Assembly (NCBI RefSeq): GCF_900119695.1
Contig: NZ_LT632547.1
Location: 806,001-870,000 of the forward strand
DNA from: Actinomyces urinae
GTDB lineage: Bacteria > Actinomycetota > Actinomycetes > Actinomycetales > Actinomycetaceae
Reading direction: 5' to 3'
DNA length: 64,000 nt
Every line of letters begins with the position of its first letter. Positions within the stretch are counted from its first letter, which is position 1. The notes under the pieces are model-generated. The model ran no database searches and was not told the origin of the DNA. It saw only the letters and a program-made list of their open reading frames with translations. The translations under genes were made by a program, and so were the position numbers. Positions 18,833-29,187 of the stretch are shown one piece after another.

Positions 18833-18841
18833 ATCATCAAA

Positions 18842-19453
18842 CTACTTTTCTAGCAAGCCGTGCTCGATGAGCACCTTGCGGATGCGTTCCCACACCTCAT
18901 CAACCGTGCCAACACCATCCACTTGCACCAGTTTGTCCTGGTCCGCGTAGTAGGTAACCATCGGTTCCGTCTGATCCTTATACACCTCAAGGCGACGACG
19001 AATCACCGGCTCAGTGTCATCCGCTCGCCCCTCGATCTCGGCCCGCTTCAGCAAACGCTCAACGACCTCATCAAGTTCAACCGCGATTTCAAGAACCAGA
19101 TCCAAATCTCGCCCGGTGGCGGCCAGTGCGTCACGCAGGTAAAAAGCCTGTTCAATCGTGCGAGGGTAGCCATCCAGCAAGTAACCGCCCGCAACGTCCG
19201 GCGCCGACAATCGCGCTTCCACCATCGGATTGGTAACCGAATCGGGAACGAACTCACCCGCATCCATGTAGGACTGCGCTCTTTGACCAAGTTCAGTGCG
19301 GTCTTTCATGTTCTGGCGGAAAATCGCGCCAGTAGAAATCGCGGGAATCCGCAAAGCTGCAGCAATACGCTTAGCCTGCGTGCCCTTCCCAGCACCAGGT
19401 GCGCCGAGAATCAAAATCGCAGGACCAGCATTTGCCTCATTTGGAGTTATCAC
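18842..19453 (-). CDS. adk: Adenylate kinase
   Basis: This enzyme interconverts ATP, ADP and AMP. It has the P-loop GAPGAGKGTQA, the AMP-binding stretch GYLLDGYPRT and a short LID (203 residues, no zinc cysteines). The start is a GTG that overlaps the secY stop as GTGA, so the two are translationally coupled. Confidence 0.96.
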   Translation of the reverse strand: MITPNEANAGPAILILGAPGAGKGTQAKRIAAALRIPAISTGAIFRQNMKDRTELGQRAQSYMDAGEFVPDSVTNPMVEARLSAPDVAGGYLLDGYPRTIEQAFYLRDALAATGRDLDLVLEIAVELDEVVERLLKRAEIEGRADDTEPVIRRRLEVYKDQTEPMVTYYADQDKLVQVDGVGTVDEVWERIRKVLIEHGLLEK

Positions 19454-20742
19454 TGGAGGAACCCTTCGTAGTGATGTTTCTGCAGCTGCGAGTTGATTTC
19501 CTTAACCGTCTGCAAACCGACACCAACGATAATCAGAAGCGTCGTTCCTCCAAACGGTAGCTGGCCAGCCTCAAGCTTCAAAGGAATGATCGCAAGAGTT
19601 GGAAGCAACGCGATGATAGCGAGGTAGATGGCACCCGCCGACGTAATACGGCTCATCACGTAACGCAGGTAATCCGCGGTTGGACGACCCGCGCGAATAC
19701 CGGGAATAAAACCGCCATAGCGCTTCATGTTGTCCGCGGTCTCTTCCGGATTGAACGTGATTGACGTGTAGAAGAACGCGAAGAAAATAATCAAGATCGC
19801 GTTGATCAGCATGTACATGGCGCTAGTGGACAAGAAGTTACGTTGAATCCACAGGACCCAATTCTCCGTGGGCTCACCAAAGTTAGCAATCATCGGAGGT
19901 AGAGCAAGAATAGACGTGGAGAAGATAACGGGTATAACGCCCGACATGTTGATCTTCAACGGAATGTAAGTGGCAGAACCACCCATCAAGCGGCGACCAA
20001 CCATACGCTTCGCGTACTGCACTGGAATACGACGCTGCGCCTGCTCCACATAAACCACTGCCAAAGTGATAGCAAGAATAAGAGCCACGATCCAAAAGAC
20101 CTTGCCCCATCCGCCACCACGTCCGATCGACATGAGGCGAGCAGGCAGGGTTGCCGTGATTGACGTGAAAATAAGGAGCGACATGCCGTTACCGATACCG
20201 CGCTCCGTAATAAGCTCGCCGAGCCACATGATGACGCCAGTTCCAGCAGTCATAACAATGACCATCAGAAGGAACGTAACCGGACCCTGATTTGGAATCA
20301 ATGGCACGGAACAGCCCGGGAACAGACGGCCGGACATCGCCAGCGAAATGATGGTCGAAGACTGGAGGACGCCCAGGAAAATCGTCAGGTAGCGCGTGTA
20401 CTGCGTGAGCTTAGAACGCCCCTGCTGCCCTTCCTTATGAAGATCATCAAAACGGGGAATAACCACGCGAAGAAGTTGAACGATAATCGACGCCGTAATG
20501 TAAGGCATGATGCCGAGCGCGAAAACCGACAGCTGCAGGAGCGCGCCACCGGAGAATAGATTCACCAGATCAAGAAGCGAGGTCTGATCCTGCTGTGCCA
20601 AACAAACCTGAACATTCGGAGTGGAAACACCCGGCGTAGGAATGAATGAGCCCAGCCTGAACAAAGCCATGACCATCAGCGTGAACAGCATTTTGTTCCG
20701 AAGATCAGGTGTTCGGAATGCCTGTGCGAATGCGGAGAGCAA
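19450..20742 (-). CDS. secY: Preprotein translocase subunit SecY
   Basis: This is the ten-helix channel of the Sec translocon. With the TTG start at 20742 the protein is 430 residues and begins like other actinobacterial SecY (LSAFAQAFRTPDLRNK). The ribosome site AGGAGG lies four bases before that TTG and would be inside the gene if the ATG seven codons upstream were used. Cytoplasmic loop residues such as PFGGTT and the plug region are normal. It has its own leader after the rplO terminator and is coupled to adk. Confidence 0.96.
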   Translation of the reverse strand: MLSAFAQAFRTPDLRNKMLFTLMVMALFRLGSFIPTPGVSTPNVQVCLAQQDQTSLLDLVNLFSGGALLQLSVFALGIMPYITASIIVQLLRVVIPRFDDLHKEGQQGRSKLTQYTRYLTIFLGVLQSSTIISLAMSGRLFPGCSVPLIPNQGPVTFLLMVIVMTAGTGVIMWLGELITERGIGNGMSLLIFTSITATLPARLMSIGRGGGWGKVFWIVALILAITLAVVYVEQAQRRIPVQYAKRMVGRRLMGGSATYIPLKINMSGVIPVIFSTSILALPPMIANFGEPTENWVLWIQRNFLSTSAMYMLINAILIIFFAFFYTSITFNPEETADNMKRYGGFIPGIRAGRPTADYLRYVMSRITSAGAIYLAIIALLPTLAIIPLKLEAGQLPFGGTTLLIIVGVGLQTVKEINSQLQKHHYEGFLQ

Positions 20743-20803
20743 GCGTCCTCCTGGGATAAACAAAATAATCTAAGCGTAATCGATCTTAGACTAGCGCATC
20801 ATC

Positions 20804-20831
20804 ATGCTAGGTCTGAAACCAGATTAAGCAA
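20804..20831 (-). promoter_or_regulatory. Candidate secY promoter
   Basis: On the minus strand, TTGCTT and TAGCAT are separated by 16 bases, about 65 bases upstream of the secY start. They lie just after the rplO terminator, where a new promoter would be needed for secY-adk. Confidence 0.4.
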
Positions 20832-20840
20832 ACGGCAAAA

Positions 20841-20871
20841 GTGCGGCCCGACCATACTGATCGGGCCGCAC
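20841..20871 (-). terminator. Intrinsic terminator after rplO
   Basis: Eleven-base arms (GTGCGGCCCGA and complement) with a 9-nt loop are followed on the minus strand by CTTTTG, 21 bases past the rplO stop. It ends the spc ribosomal operon before secY. Confidence 0.82.
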
Positions 20872-20891
20872 CTCATTTCAAACAGCCGACA

Positions 20892-21347
20892 TTAGCGAGC
20901 GGAAATGGATCCGCCGGCAGCAGTGATCTTAGCTTCAGCAGAAGCAGACCACTTATCAACCGTGATGTTGAACTTCTGGGTGAGCTCGCCCTGGCCCAGA
21001 ACCTTCACTAGTTCGCCACCGCGAACAGCACCCTTGGCTACAAGATCCTCAACGGTGACGTCGCCACCCTTGGGGAATAGAGCCTCAATCTTTTCCAGGT
21101 TAACAACCTGGTACTCAACACGGAACGGGTTCTTGAAGCCACGCAGCTTCGGAAGGCGCATGTGCATAGGCATCTGGCCGCCTTCAAAACCTGCGGGAAC
21201 CTGGTAACGAGCCTTCGTGCCCTTGGTACCACGACCAGAGGTCTTACCCTTCGAACCTTCACCGCGGCCAACGCGCATCTTGCGCTTGTTGGAACCGGGT
21301 GCCGGCTTAAGGTCGTGGAGGCGCGTGATTGAGTATTCTTCACTCAT
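20892..21347 (-). CDS. rplO: 50S ribosomal protein L15
   Basis: This 151-residue protein has the Gly/Lys-rich N-terminal arm [19 protein letters not shown] that runs into 23S rRNA and the C-terminal globular domain. It follows rpmD by two bases and is the last gene of the spc operon here. Confidence 0.97.
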   Translation of the reverse strand: MSEEYSITRLHDLKPAPGSNKRKMRVGRGEGSKGKTSGRGTKGTKARYQVPAGFEGGQMPMHMRLPKLRGFKNPFRVEYQVVNLEKIEALFPKGGDVTVEDLVAKGAVRGGELVKVLGQGELTQKFNITVDKWSASAEAKITAAGGSISAR

Positions 21348-21349
21348 GG

Positions 21350-21535
21350 TCAGTCGACCTCCTCTACCTCGACCATGTGGCGGACGGCGCGAACCATACC
21401 GCGGTTGGACTTGTTATCCGGCAGAACAACCGACTGGTTGATCTTACGCAGACCAAGAGCACGCATTGTGGCGCGCTGACGCTCGGGACGACCAACATCG
21501 CCGCGAACGCGAGTAATCTTCAGATTCTTAGCCAC
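21350..21535 (-). CDS. rpmD: 50S ribosomal protein L30
   Basis: This 61-residue protein has the family segments [14 protein letters not shown] and [15 protein letters not shown]. The start is a GTG that overlaps the rpsE stop (TAGTG), so it is translationally coupled. Confidence 0.95.
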   Translation of the reverse strand: MAKNLKITRVRGDVGRPERQRATMRALGLRKINQSVVLPDNKSNRGMVRAVRHMVEVEEVD

Positions 21536-22209
21536 TAGTTGCTCACCCCTGCCGCAGCCTTATCGTTCTCGGCCTTCTCAGCAGCAGCGCGACGCTCAGC
21601 TTCACCCTCCGCGCGAGCGCGAAGCATGGAAGCCGGAACTACGCGCTCCAGCGGAAGTCCGCGACGCGCAGCAACAGCCTCGGGAACCTCAAGTTCCTTC
21701 AGCGCTGCAACCGTAGCGCGAACAATGTTGATTGCGTTCTGCGAGCCAAGTGACTTCGTCAGAACGTCGTGGATACCCGCGCACTCAAGCACTGCACGAA
21801 CCGGGCCACCGGCGATAACACCAGTACCGGGGTTTGCGGGACGTAGCATAACAACGCCCGCAGCGTCCTCGCCCTGAACCTTGTGCGTGATCGTGCGACG
21901 GATCATCGGAACGCGGAAGAAGTTCTTCTTAGCCTCTTCAACGCCCTTCGCAATAGCCTGAGGAACTTCCTTAGCCTTGCCGTAGCCAACGCCGACAGTG
22001 CCTTCGCCATCTCCAACGACTACAAGAGCCGTGAAGCTGAAACGACGACCACCCTTAACCACCTTAGAGACGCGGTTAATGGTAACTACACGCTCAATGT
22101 ACTGGTTCTTGTCGTCACGCCGGTTGTTGTCACGGCGCTGATCGCGACCTGAGCGGCGCTCGCGACGCTGCTCGTCGCGTCCCTCAGAGTTTTCCTGATT
22201 TTTAGCCAT
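21535..22209 (-). CDS. rpsE: 30S ribosomal protein S5, with extended termini
   Basis: The core carries the S5 signature [31 protein letters not shown] and helps decoding fidelity. The 224-residue length exceeds the 166 of E. coli. An Arg/Asp-rich N-terminal region of about 35 residues ([19 protein letters not shown]) and an Ala/Glu-rich C-terminal tail account for the difference. These extensions are common in actinobacteria. Confidence 0.97.
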   Translation of the reverse strand: MAKNQENSEGRDEQRRERRSGRDQRRDNNRRDDKNQYIERVVTINRVSKVVKGGRRFSFTALVVVGDGEGTVGVGYGKAKEVPQAIAKGVEEAKKNFFRVPMIRRTITHKVQGEDAAGVVMLRPANPGTGVIAGGPVRAVLECAGIHDVLTKSLGSQNAINIVRATVAALKELEVPEAVAARRGLPLERVVPASMLRARAEGEAERRAAAEKAENDKAAAGVSN

Positions 22210-22237
22210 CAGTGTGTTCTCTTCCTTTCGTCGCTTC

Positions 22238-22606
22238 TTACAGCGTCAGGCCGCCCTCGCGGGCACCCTCTGCTACAGCGGCGACACGGCCGTGGTACTT
22301 GTTGCCACCGCGGTCAAAAACCACAGCGGTGATACCGGCATCCTTAGCACGCTGAGCGATCAGTTCGCCAACACGGCGAGCCTTCTCAACCTTCGTGCCC
22401 TTGCCATCAAAATCCTTTTCCAAAGTGGAAGCGGATACGAGCGTGTGACCAACCTGGTCGTTCACAACCTGCGCAACCATGTGGCGGTTAGAGCGGGTCA
22501 CTACCAGACGAGGACGCTCCGCAGTACCGTTAACGTTCTTACGAACACGCTGGTGACGACGCTTGCGGGCAATGAACTTGCCCTTGCCTTTAACCGTGTA
22601 AGCCAT
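22238..22606 (-). CDS. rplR: 50S ribosomal protein L18
   Basis: This 122-residue 5S-rRNA-binding protein contains [19 protein letters not shown] and ends [12 protein letters not shown]. The ATG overlaps the rplF stop (TAATG). Confidence 0.97.
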   Translation of the reverse strand: MAYTVKGKGKFIARKRRHQRVRKNVNGTAERPRLVVTRSNRHMVAQVVNDQVGHTLVSASTLEKDFDGKGTKVEKARRVGELIAQRAKDAGITAVVFDRGGNKYHGRVAAVAEGAREGGLTL

Positions 22607-23142
22607 TACTTACCAGCCTTTCCAACCTTGCGACGTACCTGCTCGCCGGCGTAGCGAACGCCCTTGCCCTTGTAAGGCTCGGGAGCGCGAATCTTGCGGA
22701 TCTTCGCAGCGGTTTCACCAACCAGCTGTTTGTCGATACCGGAAACAGAGAACTTGGTCTGGTTCTCAACCTTGAACTCGATCCCTTCCGGAGCCTCAAC
22801 GACTACCGGGTGGGAGAAGCCAAGCTGGAACTCAAGGCCCTTGCCCTTCGCGGCAACACGGTAACCCGTGCCCACAATCTCAAGTTCCTTGGAGTAACCC
22901 TGGGTTACACCAACAACCATGTTCTCGATCAAGGAACGCGTAAGACCGTGCATTGCACGAGCCTCACGATCGTCACCATCGCGAGAGACCTTAACCTCGT
23001 TATCTTCGATAACCGCGGCAACCGGGCCCTTCACGACGTAGCTAAGTTCGCCCTTCGGGCCCTTAACCTTAACTTCGCGATCCGAAATCGTAACGTCAAC
23101 ACCAGCGGGGATCGGGATCGGAGTCTTGCCAATACGTGACAT
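22606..23142 (-). CDS. rplF: 50S ribosomal protein L6
   Basis: This 178-residue two-domain protein near the factor-binding site begins [15 protein letters not shown] and ends with the C-terminal signature [18 protein letters not shown]. It lies 12 nt after rpsH. Confidence 0.97.
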   Translation of the reverse strand: MSRIGKTPIPIPAGVDVTISDREVKVKGPKGELSYVVKGPVAAVIEDNEVKVSRDGDDREARAMHGLTRSLIENMVVGVTQGYSKELEIVGTGYRVAAKGKGLEFQLGFSHPVVVEAPEGIEFKVENQTKFSVSGIDKQLVGETAAKIRKIRAPEPYKGKGVRYAGEQVRRKVGKAGK

Positions 23143-23154
23143 GAATAGTTCTCC

Positions 23155-23553
23155 TTACCAGATGTAGGCGAGGACTTCCCCACCTACTCCCCTGTTGTAT
23201 GCCTCGCGGTCAGTGAGCAGGCCGGACGAAGTCGATAGAATCGCAACGCCAAGACCGCCACGAACGCGCGGCAGGTTGGTGGACTTTGCATAAACGCGCA
23301 AACCCGGCTTAGAGACGCGCTTTACGCCAGTGATAGCGCGCTCGTGGTTAGCACCGTACTTGAGGTCAAGCGTCAGAGTTTTACCAACGCGGGCGTCCTC
23401 TACCTTGCTAGCGGCAATGTAGCCTTCCCTAACAAGGATCTCAGCAATAGCTGCTTTGAGCTTAGAATGCGGCATCGACACCGACTCATGCTGTGCCGAG
23501 CTCGCATTACGCAGACGCGTGAGCATGTCTGCGATGGGATCAGTCATTGTCAT
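23155..23553 (-). CDS. rpsH: 30S ribosomal protein S8
   Basis: This 132-residue central-domain protein begins [17 protein letters not shown] and ends [11 protein letters not shown]. In E. coli S8 is the feedback repressor of the spc operon; whether this holds here is not known. The ATG follows GGGGAGA. Confidence 0.97.
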   Translation of the reverse strand: MTMTDPIADMLTRLRNASSAQHESVSMPHSKLKAAIAEILVREGYIAASKVEDARVGKTLTLDLKYGANHERAITGVKRVSKPGLRVYAKSTNLPRVRGGLGVAILSTSSGLLTDREAYNRGVGGEVLAYIW

Positions 23554-23622
23554 CGGGGTTTCTCCCCTTCCTCAACGCGGTTTCCAAAACTGCTTATCAG
23601 CATTGGACCTGCGATGTAGTCG

Positions 23623-23808
23623 TTACCAGCTGCTCTTAGTCACACCCGGAAGCTCGCCGTTAAGAGCGAGTTCACGCAGGCAGACACGGCACAATCCGAA
23701 CTTGCGGTACACCGAGTGCGGACGACCGCAACGGTTGCAACGCGTGTAAGCACGAACCGCAAACTTAGGCTTGCGGGCGGCCTTTACTTTCAAAGACGTC
23801 TTCGCCAT
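23623..23808 (-). CDS. rpsN: 30S ribosomal protein S14, zinc-binding short form
   Basis: This 61-residue type-Z S14 has both zinc pairs (CNRCGRPH and CRVCLREL). It is the usual Gram-positive short form and sits in its normal place between rplE and rpsH. Confidence 0.96.
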   Translation of the reverse strand: MAKTSLKVKAARKPKFAVRAYTRCNRCGRPHSVYRKFGLCRVCLRELALNGELPGVTKSSW

Positions 23809-23811
23809 TTG

Positions 23812-24357
23812 TCAGTTCTCCTTGAGCGGGAAGCCCAGGCCGCGCAGAAGCGCACGACCCTCATCGTCGGTTTTGGCTGACGTGACGATCGTGATGTCCA
23901 TGCCACGAACGCGATCAATGTTGTCCACATTAATCTCGTGGAATACGGACTGTTCCGTCAGGCCGAACGTGTAGTTGCCGTTACCGTCGAACTGCTTCGG
24001 GCTTAGACCACGGAAGTCGCGAATACGCGGAAGTGCAAGAGAGATCAGGCGATCCATGAACTCCCACATGCGGTCACCACGCATCGTGACGTGCGTGCCA
24101 ATAGGCTGACCCTCACGCAGCTTGAACTGCGCGATCGACTTACGAGCCTTGGTAACAGCCGGCTTCTGGCCGGTGATAACGGTCAAGTCGCGAATCGCAC
24201 CCTCGATAGCCTTCGAGTCACGAGCCGCATCTCCAACACCCATGTTCACGACGACCTTAACCAGGCCACCTACCTCCATGGTGTTAGCGTGCGCGAAGTC
24301 CTTCTCCAACTTCGGGCGGACCTCATCAATGTACTTTTGCTTCAAGCGAGGGGTCAT
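23812..24357 (-). CDS. rplE: 50S ribosomal protein L5
   Basis: This 181-residue 5S-rRNA-binding protein has [16 protein letters not shown] and [20 protein letters not shown]. The ATG overlaps the rplX stop by four bases (ATGA). Confidence 0.97.
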   Translation of the reverse strand: MTPRLKQKYIDEVRPKLEKDFAHANTMEVGGLVKVVVNMGVGDAARDSKAIEGAIRDLTVITGQKPAVTKARKSIAQFKLREGQPIGTHVTMRGDRMWEFMDRLISLALPRIRDFRGLSPKQFDGNGNYTFGLTEQSVFHEINVDNIDRVRGMDITIVTSAKTDDEGRALLRGLGFPLKEN

Positions 24358-24800
24358 GCTCCGATTTCCTTTCCAGGTTCGAGGCCGCGCTTGGTACCAC
24401 CACGAACCACGCGGATCGGGTTGCGGTTAATACGCTTGCCGTTCTCGTCGCGCTCAACGCGGAAGCCAACACGAACACGCTTCTTCGTATCCGGATCCAC
24501 AAGAGCCACCTTGGAAATGTGGATCGGAGCCTCAATGTGCTCAATGCCGCCAGTTGTGGCGCCCTGGGCAGACATGCCCTGGCGCGTGTGGCGGGTCTTC
24601 ACGTTGATGCCCTCAACGAGGACCTTCTGCTCGGCTGGGAACACCTTGATAACGCGTCCCTGCTTGCCCTTATCGCCAGGCGCTAGAGGAGCAAGCCCCT
24701 CCGCCTCGCGGCGCTTGTTGCGCTCATCAATCTTCTTCTGATCGCTCGTGCGACCAGAGATGACCTCTACCAGGTCACCCTTCTTAATTTTTGCTGCCAT
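24354..24800 (-). CDS. rplX: 50S ribosomal protein L24, with insertion in the KOW region
   Basis: This assembly-initiator protein is 148 residues, against about 104 in most bacteria. The KOW motif is split: [14 protein letters not shown] is followed by about 25 charged residues (18-42) before [12 protein letters not shown] resumes. The C-terminal half ([19 protein letters not shown]) is also slightly extended. Start and stop overlap rplN and rplE (TGATG and ATGA). Confidence 0.95.
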   Translation of the reverse strand: MAAKIKKGDLVEVISGRTSDQKKIDERNKRREAEGLAPLAPGDKGKQGRVIKVFPAEQKVLVEGINVKTRHTRQGMSAQGATTGGIEHIEAPIHISKVALVDPDTKKRVRVGFRVERDENGKRINRNPIRVVRGGTKRGLEPGKEIGA

Positions 24801-25168
24801 CAGAGCACCTCCGGTGCGAGTGACACGATCTTCATGAACTTCTTGTCACGAAGCTCACGGCCTACGGGGCCAAAGATACGGGTACCACGCGGTTCGCCAT
24901 CACTCTTAAGGATGACAGCTGCGTTTTCATCGAAGCGGATGTAAGAACCGTCTGGGCGGCGGCGTTCCTTGCGGGTACGCACAACAACTGCCTTGACGAT
25001 CTCACCCTTCTTCACGTTGCCGCCGGGGATAGCGTCTTTCACGGATGCGACGATAGTATCGCCAACACCCGCATAGCGCCGACCCGAGCCACCGAGGACA
25101 CGGATGCACAGGATTTCCTTAGCTCCCGTGTTGTCGGCAACCTTTAGTCGCGACTCCTGCTGGATCAT
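24800..25168 (-). CDS. rplN: 50S ribosomal protein L14
   Basis: This 122-residue protein begins [19 protein letters not shown], the universal L14 N-terminus, so I use the ATG at 25168 with its AGGAG ribosome site rather than the in-frame start 11 codons upstream. It is the first gene of the spc operon, after a 407-base leader and promoter gap. Confidence 0.97.
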   Translation of the reverse strand: MIQQESRLKVADNTGAKEILCIRVLGGSGRRYAGVGDTIVASVKDAIPGGNVKKGEIVKAVVVRTRKERRRPDGSYIRFDENAAVILKSDGEPRGTRIFGPVGRELRDKKFMKIVSLAPEVL

Positions 25169-25522
25169 TCGTTGTACTCCTGTCGTCGAGCTGGTTCTCA
25201 TACACGCACAAAATGCGCTTGAGCCTGGCCGAACGTATACGGACTTGTGCGCGAAAACTCGCGCTATGTTACCTCTTCACTTCAGACTCAAGCACACCAG
25301 GAAACCATCGGTGCTAGGTCTCTGAAACAAAGCAGGCTGGGTCTTACAACGTGGGCGTGGTGGGTTAAGCCACTCAGTGCTATACGCGCACGTTTGGAAA
25401 AATGCGCACACTGCCACTGCTGCAAAGACTGCAACCCCAACAGCTTACGCTACTTCCCCACTCAAACCAAAGAGAGGGCGGAAGAAAAACCCTGTGCCTT
25501 TGCTCACCCACATCATAAATAA
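25169..25522 (-). promoter_or_regulatory. rplN (spc operon) upstream region
   Basis: This gene-free stretch must hold the spc promoter and leader, because a strong terminator ends the S10 operon at 25523-25556. On the minus strand it contains TAGCAC (25311-25316), preceded by the sequence GTTTCAGAGACC; nearly the same combination precedes the candidate secY -10. No open frame here looks like a protein. Confidence 0.45.
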
Positions 25523-25556
25523 AGAATGTAGCCACCCACTCGGATGGCTACATTCT
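25523..25556 (-). terminator. Intrinsic terminator after rpsQ
   Basis: Twelve-base arms (AGAATGTAGCCA and complement) with a 10-nt loop are followed on the minus strand by TTATTTATG. It ends the S10 operon about 20 bases after the rpsQ stop. Confidence 0.8.
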
Positions 25557-25575
25557 GAAAGGTTGCAAGTAGAAA

Positions 25576-25845
25576 CTACTTGGCTCGCTCGATTACCTCG
25601 ACTACGCGCCAGCGCTTCGTCTTGGAGAGCGGACGAGTCTCCATGATGCGAACCAAGTCGCCAACACGGATATCGTTGTTCTCGTCGTGCGCTTTAACCT
25701 TCTTGGTACGGGTGACAACCTTGCCGTACAGAGGGTGCTTGGTGCGATCTTCGAGCTCTACCACGACCGTCCTATCCATCTTGTCGGATACGACGTAACC
25801 GCGGCGAACCTTACGGTGGTTACGAACTACAGGCGTTTCGCTCAC
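25576..25845 (-). CDS. rpsQ: 30S ribosomal protein S17
   Basis: This 89-residue OB-fold protein has [19 protein letters not shown] and [16 protein letters not shown]. The start is a GTG with GGAGTGAG upstream. It is the last gene of the S10 operon. Confidence 0.96.
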   Translation of the reverse strand: MSETPVVRNHRKVRRGYVVSDKMDRTVVVELEDRTKHPLYGKVVTRTKKVKAHDENNDIRVGDLVRIMETRPLSKTKRWRVVEVIERAK

Positions 25846-25850
25846 TTAAC

Positions 25851-26087
25851 TCACTCCTCGCTATTCGGTGCGGTGCGAATACCGAGCTCACGCTCACGCG
25901 CCACAGTGTAAATACGGGCGATGTCACGGCGAACAGCCTTAAAGCGGCCGTGATCCTCAACCTGTCCGAGAGCCTTGGAGAAACGCAGATTAAACAGCTC
26001 TGCCTTAGCCTTCTCAAGCTCGCTCGCAAGCTGGGCGTTATCCATCTCGTCGAGATCAGCCGTCGTTAGACCCTTCTTGTCTGCCAT
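25851..26087 (-). CDS. rpmC: 50S ribosomal protein L29
   Basis: This 78-residue two-helix protein sits at the tunnel exit. It has the motif [13 protein letters not shown] and [12 protein letters not shown]. The ATG overlaps the rplP stop (TAATG). Confidence 0.96.
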   Translation of the reverse strand: MADKKGLTTADLDEMDNAQLASELEKAKAELFNLRFSKALGQVEDHGRFKAVRRDIARIYTVARERELGIRTAPNSEE

Positions 26088-26506
26088 TATGCGTCACCAC
26101 CCTCACGGACCACGAACTTGGTCTTAATCGGGAGCTTGTGCTGCGCGCGACGCATAGCCTCACGAGCTACGTGCTCGTCAACACCAGCAAGCTCAAACAT
26201 GACACGACCCGGCTTCACGTTAGCGATCCAGAACTCCGGAGCGCCCTTACCGGAACCCATACGGGTTTCAGCAGGCTTCTTCGTGAGCGCATGGTCCGGG
26301 AAAATGTTGATCCAGACCTTACCGCCACGCTTAATGTAACGGGTCATTGCAATACGAGCGGCCTCAATCTGACGGTTCGTGATGTAGGCGGGCTCAAGAG
26401 CCTGAATGCCGTAATCTCCGAACGCAATCTCAGTGCCACCCTTCGCCATACCCTTACGGGTCGGGCGGTGCGGTTTGCGGTACTTAGTCCGCCTTGGGAT
26501 AAGCAC
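26087..26506 (-). CDS. rplP: 50S ribosomal protein L16
   Basis: This 139-residue protein of the A-site/peptidyl-transferase region contains [18 protein letters not shown] and [19 protein letters not shown]. The start is a GTG two bases after rpsC. Confidence 0.97.
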   Translation of the reverse strand: MLIPRRTKYRKPHRPTRKGMAKGGTEIAFGDYGIQALEPAYITNRQIEAARIAMTRYIKRGGKVWINIFPDHALTKKPAETRMGSGKGAPEFWIANVKPGRVMFELAGVDEHVAREAMRRAQHKLPIKTKFVVREGGDA

Positions 26507-26508
26507 GA

Positions 26509-27318
26509 CTAGGCCTCCGATCCAGATGTCTCAGCCTTCGGAGCAGCTTCTTCAGCTGCCTCCTGCGGCCTCTTGTTCCTGGGCTGATCGCCACCACGAC
26601 GCGCGCCACGACGGCCGCGGCCACCACGACGGGCGCCACCGCGGTTACCAGCCTCCATAAGCTGCTGCTGGTACTCGCGCTCGGTCACGTTGCCCTTGTA
26701 AATCCAAACCTTCACACCAATGCGGCCGAACGTCGTACGAGCCTCGTAGAAGCCGTAATCGATGTAGGCGCGCAGAGTGTGCAACGGCACACGACCTTCA
26801 CGGTAGAACTCGGTACGAGACATTTCAGCACCACCAAGGCGGCCCGACACCTGGACACGAATGCCCTCGGCGCCACCGCGCATAGCGGACTGAATGCCCT
26901 TACGCATTGCGCGACGGAACGACACGCGAGCAGCAAGCTGCTCCGCGATGCCCTGCGCAACGAGCTTCGAATCAAGCTCAGGGTTCTTAACTTCAAGAAT
27001 GTTCAGCTGAACCTGCTTGCCCGTCAGCTTCTCCAGCTGCTGGCGAAGACGGTCAGCCTCTGCACCGCGACGGCCAATAACAATGCCGGGGCGAGCAGTA
27101 TGTAGGTCAACGCGAACGCGATCGGTAGTGCGCTCAATAACGACCTTCGACACGCCAGCGCGCTCCAAGTGCTCGTTCAGGAAGTCGCGAATCTTCACGT
27201 CTTCAATCACGTAGTCGCTGTAACGCTGGCCTTCCGTGGTGGAGTCAGCGAACCAGCGGGAGCGGTGCTCGGTGGTAATACCAAGCCTAAATCCGGTGGG
27301 GTTAACCTTCTGACCCAT
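26509..27318 (-). CDS. rpsC: 30S ribosomal protein S3, with Arg-Gly tail
   Basis: This 269-residue mRNA-entry protein has the N-terminal [15 protein letters not shown] domain and C-terminal domain of S3 up to about residue 220. It is followed by a basic Arg/Gly repeat ([14 protein letters not shown]) and an acidic end. The tail is longer than in E. coli (233 residues). The ATG overlaps the rplV stop. Confidence 0.97.
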   Translation of the reverse strand: MGQKVNPTGFRLGITTEHRSRWFADSTTEGQRYSDYVIEDVKIRDFLNEHLERAGVSKVVIERTTDRVRVDLHTARPGIVIGRRGAEADRLRQQLEKLTGKQVQLNILEVKNPELDSKLVAQGIAEQLAARVSFRRAMRKGIQSAMRGGAEGIRVQVSGRLGGAEMSRTEFYREGRVPLHTLRAYIDYGFYEARTTFGRIGVKVWIYKGNVTEREYQQQLMEAGNRGGARRGGRGRRGARRGGDQPRNKRPQEAAEEAAPKAETSGSEA

Positions 27319-27689
27319 TACCGGCCTTCCTTCCCTTTGTCGTCCTTCGTACCAACCACCAAGGTGATGTGGCTCGTGCGCTTCAAAATCTGAGCTGCAC
27401 GACCCTGCGCACGCGGGCGGAAACGCTTCATGGTTGGACCCTCGTTTACGTAAGCCTCAACTACGTAAAGATCCTCTTCCTTGAAACGCTCACCAGCGTT
27501 TTCAGCCTTCACTTTCGCGTTGGCTATAGCACTCATCAGAATCTTGCGGATATCTTTTGCGACAGCCTGCGGAGCGAACCGCAGAATGTCCGCTGCCTCC
27601 AAGGCATTCTTGTTGCGGATTTCATTCACAACGCGACGTGCCTTGAGGGGCGTGACGCGTACATAGCGCGCCTGCGCCTTGGCTTCCAT
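27318..27689 (-). CDS. rplV: 50S ribosomal protein L22
   Basis: I use the ATG at 27689, which gives 123 residues beginning [19 protein letters not shown]; a GAGG ribosome site lies about 10 bases upstream. An in-frame GTG five codons earlier is less likely. The tunnel loop region [11 protein letters not shown] is intact, without obvious macrolide-type deletions. Confidence 0.96.
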   Translation of the reverse strand: MEAKAQARYVRVTPLKARRVVNEIRNKNALEAADILRFAPQAVAKDIRKILMSAIANAKVKAENAGERFKEEDLYVVEAYVNEGPTMKRFRPRAQGRAAQILKRTSHITLVVGTKDDKGKEGR

Positions 27690-27724
27690 TAAAACCTGCC
27701 TCACTTCTAGCTACAAGACCAGGC

Positions 27725-28006
27725 TTAGCGCCTGCGTGCCTTGCGATCGTCCTTGTCATGGCTACGGAAGGTGCGGGTCGGAGCAAATTCACCGAACTTG
27801 TGACCAACCATTGCTTCCGTAACGAAGACCGGCACGTGCTTACGGCCGTCATGCACTGCAACAGTGTGCCCCAGGAAATCCGGGGTAATGACGGACCTGC
27901 GAGACCAGGTCTTAATAACGTTCTTCGTACCCTTATCGTTCTGCTCATCAACCTTCTTCAGGAGATGCTCGTCAACGAAGGGTCCCTTCTTTAGACTGCG
28001 TGGCAT
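27725..28006 (-). CDS. rpsS: 30S ribosomal protein S19
   Basis: This 93-residue head protein begins [18 protein letters not shown] and ends [20 protein letters not shown]. The ATG follows GAGGAG. Confidence 0.97.
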   Translation of the reverse strand: MPRSLKKGPFVDEHLLKKVDEQNDKGTKNVIKTWSRRSVITPDFLGHTVAVHDGRKHVPVFVTEAMVGHKFGEFAPTRTFRSHDKDDRKARRR

Positions 28007-28021
28007 AATCCAGCTCCTCTA

Positions 28022-28858
28022 TCAGCGCTTCTTGCCGGTCCGGCGACGGCGCACAATGAGCTTGTCGCTGGGCTTATTCGGACGACGGGTACGGACTTCG
28101 GGCTTACCCCACGGGCTAACCGGGTGACGGCCACCAGACGTGCGACCCTCACCACCACCATGCGGGTGATCGACCGGGTTCATAGCAACACCACGAACGT
28201 GCGGACGGCGTCCCTTCCAACGCATACGTCCAGCCTTGCCCCAGTTGATGTTGGACTGCTCGGCGTTGCCAACAGAACCAACCGTTGCGCGGGCCATGAC
28301 CTCAACGTTGCGGATTTCGCCAGAAGGCATACGCAGCTGAGCGAAGCGGCCTTCCTTTGCAACCAGCTGGACAGAGGTGCCAGCAGAACGTGCGATCTTT
28401 GCACCACCGCCAGGGTAAAGCTCAACAGCGTGAACCACGGTACCAACCGGGATATTACGCAGCGGCAAGTTGTTGCCCGGCTTAATATCTGCGCTTGGAC
28501 CAGATTCGACGACGTCGCCCTGATTCAGGTTTGCAGGAGCTAGAATGTAACGCTTTGCACCATCGGCGTAGTGCAGCAGAGCGATACGGGCAGTACGGTT
28601 CGGGTCATACTCAATGTGAGCGACCTTAGCCGGAATGCCATCTTTATCGTTGCGGCGAAAATCAATCAGACGGTAGGCACGCTTGTGGCCGCCACCGGGG
28701 TGACGAGCCGTCACGCGCCCCTGATTGTTACGACCGCCGGTCTTGGTCAGCGGGCGAACCAGAGACTTCTCCGGAGTGCTCCGGGTAATCTCCACGAAGT
28801 CCGCCACGCTCGAGCCACGACGACCAGGAGTCGTGGGCTTGTACTTACGGATTGCCAT
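28022..28858 (-). CDS. rplB: 50S ribosomal protein L2
   Basis: This 278-residue protein supports the peptidyl-transferase centre. The key C-terminal stretch [18 protein letters not shown], with the conserved histidine, is intact. It lies 26 nt after rplW. Confidence 0.98.
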   Translation of the reverse strand: MAIRKYKPTTPGRRGSSVADFVEITRSTPEKSLVRPLTKTGGRNNQGRVTARHPGGGHKRAYRLIDFRRNDKDGIPAKVAHIEYDPNRTARIALLHYADGAKRYILAPANLNQGDVVESGPSADIKPGNNLPLRNIPVGTVVHAVELYPGGGAKIARSAGTSVQLVAKEGRFAQLRMPSGEIRNVEVMARATVGSVGNAEQSNINWGKAGRMRWKGRRPHVRGVAMNPVDHPHGGGEGRTSGGRHPVSPWGKPEVRTRRPNKPSDKLIVRRRRTGKKR

Positions 28859-28884
28859 TATTTGTAACCTTCTTCTTCGATGAC

Positions 28885-29187
28885 TCAGGCGAGATCGCCG
28901 AAGATGTCAATGGTGCCTTCGCTTACAGTAACGATGGCTCGCTTCGTGTTGTTTCGACGGCCAATGCCATCGCGAGTGCGGTAGCGCTTGCCCTGTCGGT
29001 TCTGCGTAGCAACGTGGCTTACCTTCACATCGAAGATCGCCTCGATTGCCTGGCGGATTTCAGTCTTGTTCGCGCGCGGATCTACAAGGAACGTGTACTT
29101 TCCAAGATCCATCAGACCGGAAGACTTCTCGGTGATAACCGGCGCGAAAATAATGTCGCGGGGGTTCTTCGACTTTTCGAGACTCAC
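28885..29187 (-). CDS. rplW: 50S ribosomal protein L23
   Basis: This 100-residue protein docks trigger factor and SRP at the tunnel exit. It has [11 protein letters not shown] and [15 protein letters not shown]. The start is a GTG that overlaps the rplD stop (GTGA). Confidence 0.96.
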   Translation of the reverse strand: MSLEKSKNPRDIIFAPVITEKSSGLMDLGKYTFLVDPRANKTEIRQAIEAIFDVKVSHVATQNRQGKRYRTRDGIGRRNNTKRAIVTVSEGTIDIFGDLA

